NCBI RefSeq assembly: GCF_003692615.1
Contig: NZ_CP023540.1
Location: forward strand, 1,550,001 to 1,614,000
DNA from: Chryseobacterium sp. 6424
GTDB taxonomy: Bacteria; Bacteroidota; Bacteroidia; Flavobacteriales; Weeksellaceae
Direction: 5' to 3'
Length of the DNA stretch: 64,000 nucleotides
Below are positions 35,849 to 44,703 of this stretch, one piece after another. The notes below the pieces were generated by a model. The model worked only from the letters and a program-made list of their open reading frames with translations. It did no database searches and had not been told where the DNA came from. A program made the translations under genes and the position numbers. The stretch's first letter is position 1; every line of letters begins with the position of its first letter.

Positions 35849-36829
35849 TAGTCAAATAACGATAATTGTTGTGTTTCCTCATCAAAAACCCGTTTCGGGT
35901 TCAGTTCTCTAATACCAAAGCTGACTTCAAAGAAATTCCTTTTAAATAAAATGTCAGAAAACCCATCTGTCGACCTCCAACTATTTCCACCTAGATAGCT
36001 TGTTAAGGAGGTGATATGATTATTGTATTGAGTTCACAATTTCAGTTACTATATTCCTATTTTCTTTTTTTGACTGAATAAATCGTAGTGGTACATTTGT
36101 TTCTACCGATTTTTTGTTATTCAGTAATTTTTCAAGTATGGTAGGTGATATTATTTTTAAGTCTGTAAATGTGTATAGAAAATTTGATTTGATGGTAAAT
36201 TTTGGAAAATCAATTCCTTCTTCGTTTATTATATTATAAATATCAATATTGCTTTTAAATTTACAATCATATTTATATATAAATTTGGGAAATTCAATAG
36301 AGAAAATGTTTGAAAAAATTTTCTCCCGAGTCCCAAATTGAACCCTGTTCACAAAGCTTTGGTTGATTGCTTCGCTGAGAATAGTTTGTCTTTCAGTTAA
36401 TAAATTAAGTTTCTTATCAAAAGATATCTTTAAACTGTTTTTATTAGTTGCCAAAGTCTTGTCAACCGTTTTCGCATAAAGTTTGTCCTCTCTTTCGATA
36501 TAAACAACCAAAATAACGGACAATACATGCTTATTCCAATAGTCAATATCATTTTTTTGAGCTACAAATTTAAAAAAATCATCATTTTCATCAACGATGT
36601 AACTACCTCCCTTTACAGTTGATTTTAATTGAATTTTTAGAATCTGACCTGTTGCCTCAATCTTATTATCTTCATTAACCGATGTAAGTTCAACTTCACC
36701 ATCAATTCCGAAATCATTTTTAGATTCCTCTCTAAAAATTAAATACGGAGAATGATTTACGCAAAAGGATGAGAACTTAACTACACCTTTTTCTCCCGTG
36801 ATATGCTGTGAACTTACAATTTTTGCCAT
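35848..36829 (-). pseudogene. DUF4365-APAZ effector of short-Argonaute system, one frameshift
   Basis: The intact 269 codons (36020-36829) start SSQHITGEKGV and carry a PD-(D/E)xK-like DUF4365 nuclease with NDFGIDGEVEL (D43) and IQLKS (Q67-x-K69). After the stop at 36020 the +1 frame continues ITSLTSYLGGNSWRSTDGF and FFEVSFGIRELNPKR, which is the end of an APAZ domain. It stops exactly at the Argonaute start codon (TAATG). The joined protein is about 326 aa. DUF4365-APAZ with short Ago defines SPARDA-type systems, where guide/target recognition unleashes DNA and RNA degradation. It is shorter than I would expect for this class, so the APAZ may be reduced. Confidence 0.72.
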
Positions 36830-37030
36830 TAATAATGTTTACTGCTAAATTACTGATTTTTTTATGATAATTTTTCAGTAGTTATTGCTTATGTACTTTA
36901 TCCGCCATCCGTAATTCAACAACCCAACACCCTTTATCTTCAAAAATTTGGACTAACTTTTAATCTAGGTGAAAGAAAATTATGATTTTCTATTTTTTAG
37001 AACTAATAAATGATTAAAATAAAAGTCCTC

Positions 37031-37285
37031 CTGCTCAATCTAAATACAACCAACCTGCGCATTTCAAATACAACCTCTTGCCCAAAATAGATACAACCAC
37101 CCTGCTCAATTCAGATACAACCCCTGCTCAAAATAGATACAACCTCGAAATCGCATTCCTTTTTCAGACCATGCTCAAAATAAATACAACCCCTGCTCAA
37201 TTCAGATACAACCTACTTGCTCAATTCAGGTACAACCCACCTGCTGAATTCAGGTACAACCCACCTGCTCAATTTAGATACAACC
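37031..37285 (+). repeat. Ten 21-bp iterons
   Basis: Units start at 37031, 37055, 37078, 37102, 37124, 37171, 37193, 37217, 37241 and 37265. The consensus is CTGCTCAATTCAGATA followed by CAACC. Spacing is 22-24 bp, with one double step (47 bp) where a unit has decayed. All units are in the same direction. This is the layout of plasmid iterons bound by a Rep protein, or of sites for a relaxosome accessory protein. No Rep gene is in the window. The nearest gene on the right is mobC, about 700 bp away. Confidence 0.8.
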
Positions 37286-38005
37286 ATCTCTTTTAACTAA
37301 TTGAAATTCATTATTTTAAAAACTCCATTAATTATACAAACCTCTACAATTTTGAAAACGATTTTTCTAATCAAAACTCAAACTTCAATTTTTCTTCTGC
37401 AACCGTCAATCTTTAAACATTCGAAAAACCGCCTGCTTAAAGCCTTTTTCACCGCTTGATGTAAACATTCATTGCTATCGATGTGAAGTTGCAAGATGTG
37501 TCTTTGTACGCACAATTTTACAAATTGGCTTCCAAATACCCTCTTGCCTTTCCTGTCGGAAAGGGTAAAAAAATTCGGAACTCATTTTTCTTTTTTCTGA
37601 ACATTAGATTTTGGATTTTTTATTCAACAATATTTTTATCAAAATCATCAAAATATTTTCAGGAAAAAAATTCTAAAATTTATTTCCATTCATTTCTTTT
37701 TTCAATCATATTTAGTTTGCCATCAACTACACAATCCGTAGCAAATCGCAAACGAAATTTTTACTTTCAAAATCTTGAATTAATATGCTCAGCAGTCTTT
37801 TAGAAATCTAATCTGCGACAATTCAAATTACCCAAACTGCAAAAAATTCCACCGCAGTCCATTCTATTTCTTAAAATTTAGAAAAACGTGTGTTTATGTA
37901 TCACAGGTTATGTTTATAGTCTTCCGAAACTGAAACATAGTGATAAAAGTGTCCGCACAGTGCAACTTTGTCCTCGAAGAACAGAGAAATATTTTGCAGG
38001 CAGAA
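37286..38005. other. Non-coding stretch between iterons and mobC, probable oriT region
   Basis: No convincing gene is found here; small ORFs have A/T-driven composition. It contains copy 2 of the 44-bp repeat (37715-37758). Its position directly upstream of the mobC and relaxase genes makes it the likely place for the transfer origin, but no nick site can be assigned by eye. Confidence 0.4.
37715..37758. repeat. 44-bp repeat, copy 2
   Basis: It starts GTTTGCCATCAACTACACA and ends TCGCAAACGAAAT, matching 26644-26687 at 37 of 44 positions. The terminal GTTTGC/GCAAAC arms could form a hairpin. It lies about 250 bp upstream of mobC, a usual place for oriT. Confidence 0.6.
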
Positions 38006-38371
38006 ATGAAAACAAGCACCAAAAATGTCAGACTTTTTATACGCCTCCAAAAAGAAAAAAAAGAGTCTTGGAAGAAATTGTGTGACACAAGAAACATCAG
38101 CCTCACCAATTTCATCATCGATTCCGTGGAGCAGAAGATGCACTCGGACGAGAGAAGAAAAGTATTGGCGTTCATTGAAAAACAGGATAACCTATTTGCG
38201 AAAATCGAGAACAACATCAATCAGGTGGCGAGAATTGCAAACTCCCAAAAGGTCATTAGCGAAACCGACTTGAAGGCGTTCAACCAAAAATTGGAAAAGA
38301 TTGCTGAACTGAAAAATCAGCAAAACCAAATCTTCCTCAAGATTTATGAAATGGTGTCTGATGCTAGTTAA
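38006..38371 (+). CDS. MobC-like relaxosome accessory protein
   Basis: From ATG 38006 the protein is 121 aa, beginning MKTSTKNVRLFIRLQKEKK. It has a ribbon-helix-helix-like N-terminus (NISLTNFIIDSVEQKM) and a helical C-terminal half (ENNINQVARIANSQKVIS) typical of the MobC/MbpA family. That family binds oriT and helps the relaxase. The longer ORF from 37940 adds 22 unlikely residues. It overlaps the relaxase start by 11 bp, so the two are coupled. It begins the long rightward operon. Confidence 0.72.
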   Translation: MKTSTKNVRLFIRLQKEKKESWKKLCDTRNISLTNFIIDSVEQKMHSDERRKVLAFIEKQDNLFAKIENNINQVARIANSQKVISETDLKAFNQKLEKIAELKNQQNQIFLKIYEMVSDAS

Positions 38372-39791
38372 GATTTTGGGTTCGTCAGGCGATGATTTTC
38401 ACGGCGTAATATACAACGAGAAAAAGATTGATTCGGGAAAAGGAGAACTGATGCTGATGAAGAACTTTCCGTCATTCATTAACGAAGAAAGCAGTTCCGA
38501 GGAGGTAAGAAATTACCTGAGAGCGATTTCCAAAAGTGACCGAGTGAAAAAACCACAGTTTCACGCCGTGATTTCGTCGAGATTTCAGGAGGAAACGAAA
38601 GAGCAACTCACCGAAACCGCCGAGAAATTTATGGATGAAATGGGATACGGGAAACATCCGTTTCTAGTGATTTTCCACAGCGATACCGAGAACAACCATG
38701 TCCACATAGTTTCCACGAGAGTCAATAAAAAATCGGGCAGGAAAATCAACGATTCCTATGAGAAACTGAAAGCACAAAAAGCATTGGCAAAAGTTCAGGA
38801 ACAGATTTTTGGAATCAGCCAAGAATCAACCTTAAACAAACTCTTGTGTTACAGATTCGCTTCTATCAACCAATTGGAAACACTTCTGAACCGGAATGGA
38901 TTCCGGGTAGCGATGAACAAGGCAGATGAAAATTCAATCGACCTCCTTAAAAATGGAGTGATTCAGAAAACGCTCGACATCGGAAAAATTTCATTTCAAG
39001 ATTCAGATGATTTAAGCCGAAAGAAACAGATTAAAGCCATCATTGCCAAATACAGGGAAATATGCTCCCCGAAAGTATTTAAGGTGGAAGACAGCAGAAA
39101 GTTTGAAGGTTTGTTTGAAAAGCAAGCCGATTCTACACCAAAGATTGAGTTTGAAAGCGAACTTCAGAAGAAGATGCGCGATGTGTTTGGAATCGACATC
39201 GTCTTCCACCATAAAGATTTTAAGAAGCCTTTCGGTTGCACCATCATCGACCATAAAACAGGAAGCGTCTTCAAAGGAAGCGAGATTTTCAAGATGAACG
39301 AGATGTTTGAGTTTACCGAAAACACCATCGACAAAAGGATGTTTGAACGCTTGAAAGATTTCAGCATTCGGGACGAAAAGGAAAAGGAAGTTTTGATTAA
39401 ATCCTTCAACGACGATTCCATCAAGGATTTTATGGTTTTTGAGAACAAGTTTAGAAAGACCAAGGAAATTTATCAGTTCATCAGAATGGATGTTTTACAA
39501 TACCTGAAAAATGGACAAAACGACCAAATCTCCATAGTGAAGAACGATGACGGCGATTTTTATGCAGTACACCACCGATACAACCATATTCAGGACTTAA
39601 AGTCTTTGGTGGGGGAAAAAATCATCGAGCAAATATTTTATCCTGAACAAAATCTGCAGGAATCAATGGGAACTATTCAAAAACAGGAAAGCAACCTTTC
39701 AAAACTGATTGACGAACTCCTGAAATCTTCCTTTACCGCAAAAGATCCTGCCGAAGACGAGCTGAAAAAGAAAAGAAAAAAGAGAAAATAA
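38361..39791 (+). CDS. Relaxase/mobilisation nuclease (MobB-like)
   Basis: The 476-aa protein starts MLVKILGSSGDDFHGVIYN. It has the MOBP-type relaxase core: HAVISSRFQEE, then PFLVIFHSDTENNHVHIVSTRV with the metal-binding histidines (H-x-H), within the first 130 residues. The catalytic tyrosine cannot be fixed by eye. The C-terminal half is charged and ends in KKKRKKRK. It nicks at oriT and pilots the strand through the T4SS. ATG 38361 is preferred over 38346 because of the conserved start. The parA gene begins on its stop codon (TAATG). Confidence 0.82.
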   Translation: MLVKILGSSGDDFHGVIYNEKKIDSGKGELMLMKNFPSFINEESSSEEVRNYLRAISKSDRVKKPQFHAVISSRFQEETKEQLTETAEKFMDEMGYGKHPFLVIFHSDTENNHVHIVSTRVNKKSGRKINDSYEKLKAQKALAKVQEQIFGISQESTLNKLLCYRFASINQLETLLNRNGFRVAMNKADENSIDLLKNGVIQKTLDIGKISFQDSDDLSRKKQIKAIIAKYREICSPKVFKVEDSRKFEGLFEKQADSTPKIEFESELQKKMRDVFGIDIVFHHKDFKKPFGCTIIDHKTGSVFKGSEIFKMNEMFEFTENTIDKRMFERLKDFSIRDEKEKEVLIKSFNDDSIKDFMVFENKFRKTKEIYQFIRMDVLQYLKNGQNDQISIVKNDDGDFYAVHHRYNHIQDLKSLVGEKIIEQIFYPEQNLQESMGTIQKQESNLSKLIDELLKSSFTAKDPAEDELKKKRKKRK

Positions 39792-40432
39792 TGATTATCA
39801 CATTTGCCACACAGAAAGGCGGCGCCGGAAAAACCACGCTTGCCATTGCCTTTGCCAATTATCTCGCCTTACAGAAAAAGGAAATCCACGTTTTCGATTT
39901 CGATTTTCAGAAATCTTTCTACAACAAGTGGATGGAGGATGAAGACTTGAATCTCCCCAAACTGTACGAGGTTCAGATTTCGGAGGACAATCATGCTCCC
40001 TTCTCCGATTTTGAAACGCTGATGAAGATGAAGTCCGACGACGCGGTCTATCTTTTCGACCTTGCCGGAACACTCGATATGAAGTATACCGACATCCTTC
40101 AATACAGCGACTTTATCATCATTCCTTTTGAATATTCCGACATCTCCACCAAATCGACCTTGGTCTTCATCAACTTTTTGGGGCTTTTGGAAAGTGAAGC
40201 CGGAAAGATTTTCATCCGTTCACGCTACGAAAAAAATTTTGAGTATCCGAACAAGCCTATGATGGACGAGGAAATTTCAAGGTTCGGAAAACTTATTACC
40301 CAACCTGTCCTCAAACGGAACATCCTTCAGAAAATCAACACCCGCTCGCTAAAAGGTCCCCAAAGACTTGCCGTGAGAGATGTTTTCTCGGAAGTGATGG
40401 AACACATCGAAAAGGCTTCCAAAGATAAATAA
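39791..40432 (+). CDS. ParA-family ATPase (TraA-like)
   Basis: The 213-aa protein has the deviant Walker A TQKGGAGKTTLA at residues 7-15 and a Walker B-type FDLAGTLD. A FDFDFQKSFYNKW segment belongs to the MinD/ParA fold. In Bacteroidetes conjugative elements a ParA-like TraA lies at the head of the tra operon and may position the element or transfer machinery. No ParB partner is adjacent. The start codon overlaps the relaxase stop. Confidence 0.85.
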   Translation: MIITFATQKGGAGKTTLAIAFANYLALQKKEIHVFDFDFQKSFYNKWMEDEDLNLPKLYEVQISEDNHAPFSDFETLMKMKSDDAVYLFDLAGTLDMKYTDILQYSDFIIIPFEYSDISTKSTLVFINFLGLLESEAGKIFIRSRYEKNFEYPNKPMMDEEISRFGKLITQPVLKRNILQKINTRSLKGPQRLAVRDVFSEVMEHIEKASKDK

Positions 40433-40477
40433 CATTCAAGAAAGTTAATCTTCAACACCTAAAAACCTTTATCCATT

Positions 40478-40993
40478 ATGGGAAAATTTACACTCATTAT
40501 TTTGGGAATCTATATTCTCTACTATGCGGGAAACTTCGTCTATGACTTGTTTCTAAAGAAAACCAATGCCGTGAAAACCGACGACACCGAAGTCTTCTCG
40601 ATTGGCGATTTTGCAGAACGCGACCAACCGGACATTATTCAAGTCGGAATCGAGGATGCTGAACCGCTAAATGTTCCAAATTCCTTTTCTCCTTCAGATT
40701 ATGCTTTGGAAGACGAACCACAATCTGTTTTAGAAATTGAAACAGAACCGGACATCGAAACTCTTCGCAGAAAATTCGAGCAGGAAGAATTTTTTGGTCA
40801 ATTTGACGAAGCATTGGAAAGCTTATCAAAAATAACTAAACCTGCTCCCAAAACTGAAGAAATCCAACAGAATTTTATAAGCAGGCAGGAAGACAAATTC
40901 AGGCAGATGCTCAACCTTGCCGAAACCAACGTACAAATGGTCAATGTTAACGGAATCAAATCCTACAAGTCTGTACTCCCCTCTTTCAAATAA
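40478..40993 (+). CDS. Conjugal transfer-associated membrane protein, unknown
   Basis: The 171-aa protein has a single N-terminal transmembrane segment (about 4-20: LIILGIYILYYAGNFVYDLF) and a long acidic cytoplasmic or periplasmic tail (DTEVFSIGDFAERDQPD). A conserved-looking C-terminus ends NVNGIKSYKSVLPSF. Its position between parA and traE matches small tra genes of Bacteroidetes elements. Function not known. Confidence 0.65.
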   Translation: MGKFTLIILGIYILYYAGNFVYDLFLKKTNAVKTDDTEVFSIGDFAERDQPDIIQVGIEDAEPLNVPNSFSPSDYALEDEPQSVLEIETEPDIETLRRKFEQEEFFGQFDEALESLSKITKPAPKTEEIQQNFISRQEDKFRQMLNLAETNVQMVNVNGIKSYKSVLPSFK

Positions 40994-41025
40994 ATCGAAC
41001 CCTAATTTTTTAACCCTTACGAATT

Positions 41026-41352
41026 ATGAATTCAAAAATGAACAAAAGAAAATTGTTTGGAAAAATGCTGACCGCCGGACTACTGTTTTTGGCGGTTGCA
41101 CCACTACTCGCACAAGCCGGAGGAGCAGGCGCACTTGCCGGAGCGAACACCTCTATCCGTTCCTATTGGGAACCCATCAAACTGATTATTCAGGCGATTG
41201 GTGCCGTAGTCGGACTTATTGGCGGTGTCAGAATCTACAACAAGTGGACGAATGGTGACCAAGACATCAACAAGGAGATTGTTGGTTGGGCGGGAGCCTG
41301 TCTTTTCTTGGTGATTGTTCCACAGTTCGTCGGCGCTTTCTTCGGAATGTAA
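41026..41352 (+). CDS. traE: Conjugal transfer protein TraE (DUF4134, VirB2-like)
   Basis: The 108-aa protein has a signal-like N-terminus (MLTAGLLFLAVAPLLAQAGGAGA) and two hydrophobic helices (IKLIIQAIGAVVGLIGGVRI and GWAGACLFLVIVPQFVGAFF) with the IYNKWTNGDQDINKEI loop between. This is the DUF4134/TraE pattern, thought to be the pilin-like (VirB2) component. The stop overlaps the next start codon (TAATG). Confidence 0.88.
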   Translation: MNSKMNKRKLFGKMLTAGLLFLAVAPLLAQAGGAGALAGANTSIRSYWEPIKLIIQAIGAVVGLIGGVRIYNKWTNGDQDINKEIVGWAGACLFLVIVPQFVGAFFGM

Positions 41353-41657
41353 TGGGCTTTTTTCTTTACAAGGGGCTTAAAAAACCCCTTGTCTTTTTCG
41401 GACTGAAGGACAGGTATATCTACTATGCGATGGGAACGGCAGTCGGTGGACTTTTTTGCGCCGCCATCTTCTCCTCACTCATCGGGATTTTCGGAACCGT
41501 GTTGGGATTTATCCTTGCCGGAAGCGGAATCTATATGATTTACAAAATTCAGGACAGAAAAGGACTCTACAACAAGACCAAGAACCACGAGCAAATCCAC
41601 ATTTTCCCAAAACGCTTCAACCTAAATGAGCAAAACAATGAAAAAGAAAAAAATTGA
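41352..41657 (+). CDS. traF: Conjugal transfer protein TraF (DUF4133, VirB3-like)
   Basis: The 101-aa protein starts MGFFLYKGLKKPLVFFGLKD. It has two adjacent membrane helices (about 25-65: YYAMGTAVGGLFCAAIFSSL, GTVLGFILAGSGIYMIY) and a basic tail. That is the VirB3/DUF4133 form that docks the VirB4 ATPase. The start at 41352 is set by the TAATG overlap with traE; an earlier in-frame ATG gives 22 spurious residues. The 3' end overlaps traG by 32 bp. Confidence 0.85.
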   Translation: MGFFLYKGLKKPLVFFGLKDRYIYYAMGTAVGGLFCAAIFSSLIGIFGTVLGFILAGSGIYMIYKIQDRKGLYNKTKNHEQIHIFPKRFNLNEQNNEKEKN

Positions 41658-44600
41658 AATGGACATCCCGTTCATCGGCTATGACCGCGGCAGCAAACAC
41701 GATTGGAATTTTGACGTGATGGTCGGAAAGTTCGGAAATCCCATTATCGGAATCAGAATAAAAAATATGGTGGAGCAATATTCCGCCGACCCCGACCTTT
41801 ACCTGCAATACCACACGCTTTTGAACCAAATCGCGGCGACTTTGGGAGAGGGACACCTACTTCAAAAACTCGACATCTTTTCCAAAAGGCAGTATGCGGC
41901 AGAACCGTCCAATCAGTTCCTGCAGCAAAAATATTCCGAACATTTCGAGGGAAGAATCTATAAAAGTATTGAAACAGTTTTACTCTTTACCGACATCATC
42001 GACCAACAAAAAAAGAAGACCTCGTATTCCTTCTCGGAAAAAAACTACAAGGACTTGCGTGACCGTTGTCAGAAAATTTTTATGCTTCTTTCCCAATACC
42101 ACTGCGAACCGAAGTTCTTGAGGGAGAAAGATTTTGAATATTATGTAGGTGGAAGTCTTTCGATGAATTTCGTACAGAATCCGGTCTTCGACAATATCTA
42201 CTCCAACAACGAGTTTCTGCGCATTGGAAAACAGTTCGTGAAAACCATTTCCTACGTTGATGTGGAACGCATCGAACTTCCCTCCGAAATTGAACCCTAC
42301 TCGCTTTTGGGCGGAAACAACGCCTCTTCCGATACGGCGGTGGATAATTTTTCCTTCATCAATGAATTGGAAGACTACAACACGATCATCTACAACCAAA
42401 TTATTTCGATTCCCATCCAAACCCAACGACAGCGGGATTTGGAAAAGAAGAAGAAAAAGCACGAAGGCGTCGCCAACAGCGCACCTTCGAATGCGATTGT
42501 CGCCGCCGAAATAGACGAACTCCTGCACAATGTGACGGTTGATGGTCAACTGATTGTGGACGCACATTTCTCCATCGTCTATTCTGCCGATTCGCTCGAC
42601 AGGATGGAGGAAACACAGTCGCTGATTGAGAGCAAACTGTTTACGAAGGGCATCAACATTTCCAAGAACGCCTTCAACCAATTGGAACTCTTCCGTTGTT
42701 GCCTTCCCGGAAATGCGGTCGAACTGAAAGACTACGATTTATTTACCACGACGAGCGAGGCTGCGTTATGTTTTTTTTTTAAAGAAAGTAACCCCGTGAG
42801 CGAAGATTCCAATTTTTACCTAAGATTTACCGACAGACAGGGCGTTCCGCTTCGTGTGGATCCCGCCGATTTGCCGATGAAGAGCGGAAGAATCAACAAC
42901 CGGAACAAGTTTGTTTTGGGACCTTCGGGAAGCGGGAAATCTTTCCTGATGAACAATATTGTGGAGCAGTATCTCACCTACAATTACGACGTGATTATCG
43001 TGGACACGGGAGATTCCTACTCCGGAACTTGCAGTTATAAAGGCGGAAGATATATTCAGTACACCGAGGAAAAACCTATTACGATGAATCCTTTCCTGAT
43101 GAACAAGGAGGAATTCAACATCGAAAAAATAGAGTTTCTGACCAACCTCATTTTTTTGATTTGGCAGGGAGCGGACGCAACAATGAGCAATACCCAAAAA
43201 TCCACCTTGGACAATGTGCTGATGTCGTATTACCACCAATATTTTAATGCGGGAACCAATTGGTTTGAACACAAGGATTCCGACGAACTGATGCTCTACC
43301 TCAAAAAATACAATATCGACGAGGCGGACATCGAGTCGGAGTTTGAAAAGGATTTTCAGGATGCCAAGACTTTTTACGATTTGTTGGGACTTCCATTTGA
43401 TGCCTCGACCAAAGAAATTAAGGAAACGGGAAGAAAACTCATCCGTTATTACCATCCCGATTCCAACATCGGAAACCCCGATTACGATAGCGAGATGTTT
43501 TACCGAATTTTTGAAGCGTATGAAACTTTGACTGACGAGGAAAGACGAAAAACCTACAACGAGTCGCAATTGGTTCTGACCAAAACGAGAGACCTTATAA
43601 AGCGTCCCGAATCCTCGCAGGAATGGAATGACGCCTACCGAAAGACGCTCATCAAAAAAATTGTCGGTCTTGAGGAAAAACTCGCTGTAAAAGAACTTTC
43701 TTTTAATGGGTTTTATGAATACTGCGAGAAATTTCTTCCTGTCTTTTTGAACAATAAAAAGCACATGATTGGTGAAAAGGAATTCAACCTGCGAACTTTC
43801 TTGTTTGTTCTGAAGGATTTCTACAAAGGCGGAAGGTACGGAACAACTTTGAACGAAAGTGCCGATAACACTCTATTCGATGAACCTTTCATTGTGTTTG
43901 AAATCGACAATGTGAAGGACAACCCCAAACTATTTCCCATCGTGACGCTCATCATTATGGACACCTTTATTCAGAAAATGAGGTTGCGAAAAGACCGAAG
44001 AAAAGCCCTGATTATCGAGGAAGCGTGGAAGGCGATTGCCTCTAAACTGATGGGGGGATACATTCTTTATCTCTATAAAACAGTGAGAAAGTTTTGGGGC
44101 GAAGCCGTAGTGGTGACACAGGAATTGGACGACATCATCGGAAATGCAGTGGTAAAGGATTCCATCATCAATAATTCGGACACCTTCATTTTGCTGGACC
44201 AAACCAAGTTCAAGGACAATTTTGACCGAATCGCATCGCTCCTCTCGCTGAACAAGGTGGAACAGAACAAAATTTTTACCATCAACAACCTGAACAACAA
44301 ATTCGGAAGAAGCCGATTCAAGGAATTTTATCTGAAGCGGGGTTCGAGAGGCGAAGTTTACGGAAACGAGGTTTCCCTTGAACAATATCTCACCTACACC
44401 ACTGAGAAACCCGAAAAGTCCGCCATAGAATATTACGCCAAGAAAAGCGGAAGTTATGACGAGGCGCTCAAAAAGTTTGTGGAGGATGTGAAGGCTTTCA
44501 ACCACGATTTGGGAAATGTGGTTTCCCTCGTGAACCTCTACAAAAAACCTTTGGACAAAAAGGCGACCTCCTTTTACCAAAAAATGAAATCAAAGTTCAA

Positions 44601-44703
44601 AGGTCAGAACGTGTTCAAGAAAATCACCGAAATGATGGAGGATTCCGAACTGACTTTTCAAGAAATAATTCAAAAAAACGATTTGCATCATGAAAAAGTT
44701 TAA
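41626..44703 (+). CDS. traG: TraG/VirB4-type conjugation ATPase with inserted DnaJ J-domain
   Basis: The 1025-aa ATPase powers T4SS assembly. Its N-terminal VirB4 domain covers about 1-420. The motor domain has Walker A GPSGSGKS (432-439) and Walker B ALIIEEAWKAI near 793, with DEPFIVFEIDNVKDN before it and VTQELDDIIGN after it. Between them, at about 580-650, stands a full J-domain: FYDLLGLPFDASTKEIKE, the H610-P-D motif in YYHPDSN, then FEAYETLTDEERRKTYN. The usual family has no such domain as far as I know. The reading frame is uninterrupted, so this is a real insertion. Confidence 0.93.
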   Translation: MSKTMKKKKIEMDIPFIGYDRGSKHDWNFDVMVGKFGNPIIGIRIKNMVEQYSADPDLYLQYHTLLNQIAATLGEGHLLQKLDIFSKRQYAAEPSNQFLQQKYSEHFEGRIYKSIETVLLFTDIIDQQKKKTSYSFSEKNYKDLRDRCQKIFMLLSQYHCEPKFLREKDFEYYVGGSLSMNFVQNPVFDNIYSNNEFLRIGKQFVKTISYVDVERIELPSEIEPYSLLGGNNASSDTAVDNFSFINELEDYNTIIYNQIISIPIQTQRQRDLEKKKKKHEGVANSAPSNAIVAAEIDELLHNVTVDGQLIVDAHFSIVYSADSLDRMEETQSLIESKLFTKGINISKNAFNQLELFRCCLPGNAVELKDYDLFTTTSEAALCFFFKESNPVSEDSNFYLRFTDRQGVPLRVDPADLPMKSGRINNRNKFVLGPSGSGKSFLMNNIVEQYLTYNYDVIIVDTGDSYSGTCSYKGGRYIQYTEEKPITMNPFLMNKEEFNIEKIEFLTNLIFLIWQGADATMSNTQKSTLDNVLMSYYHQYFNAGTNWFEHKDSDELMLYLKKYNIDEADIESEFEKDFQDAKTFYDLLGLPFDASTKEIKETGRKLIRYYHPDSNIGNPDYDSEMFYRIFEAYETLTDEERRKTYNESQLVLTKTRDLIKRPESSQEWNDAYRKTLIKKIVGLEEKLAVKELSFNGFYEYCEKFLPVFLNNKKHMIGEKEFNLRTFLFVLKDFYKGGRYGTTLNESADNTLFDEPFIVFEIDNVKDNPKLFPIVTLIIMDTFIQKMRLRKDRRKALIIEEAWKAIASKLMGGYILYLYKTVRKFWGEAVVVTQELDDIIGNAVVKDSIINNSDTFILLDQTKFKDNFDRIASLLSLNKVEQNKIFTINNLNNKFGRSRFKEFYLKRGSRGEVYGNEVSLEQYLTYTTEKPEKSAIEYYAKKSGSYDEALKKFVEDVKAFNHDLGNVVSLVNLYKKPLDKKATSFYQKMKSKFKGQNVFKKITEMMEDSELTFQEIIQKNDLHHEKV

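Noticed and set aside
37031..37285. CRISPR array
   Set aside because: The repeats are 21 bp with only 1-3 bp between them, no unique 25-40 bp spacers, and no cas genes in the window.
37078..37296. Repetitive ORF encoding PAQFRYN-type units
   Set aside because: It is only the translation of the 21-bp iterons. It has no start context, and the flanking repeats lie outside the frame. The DNA repeat itself is the feature.
41286..41351. 22-residue N-terminal extension of TraF
   Set aside because: It overlaps traE in another frame. The TAATG junction at 41350-41354 fixes the start at 41352.
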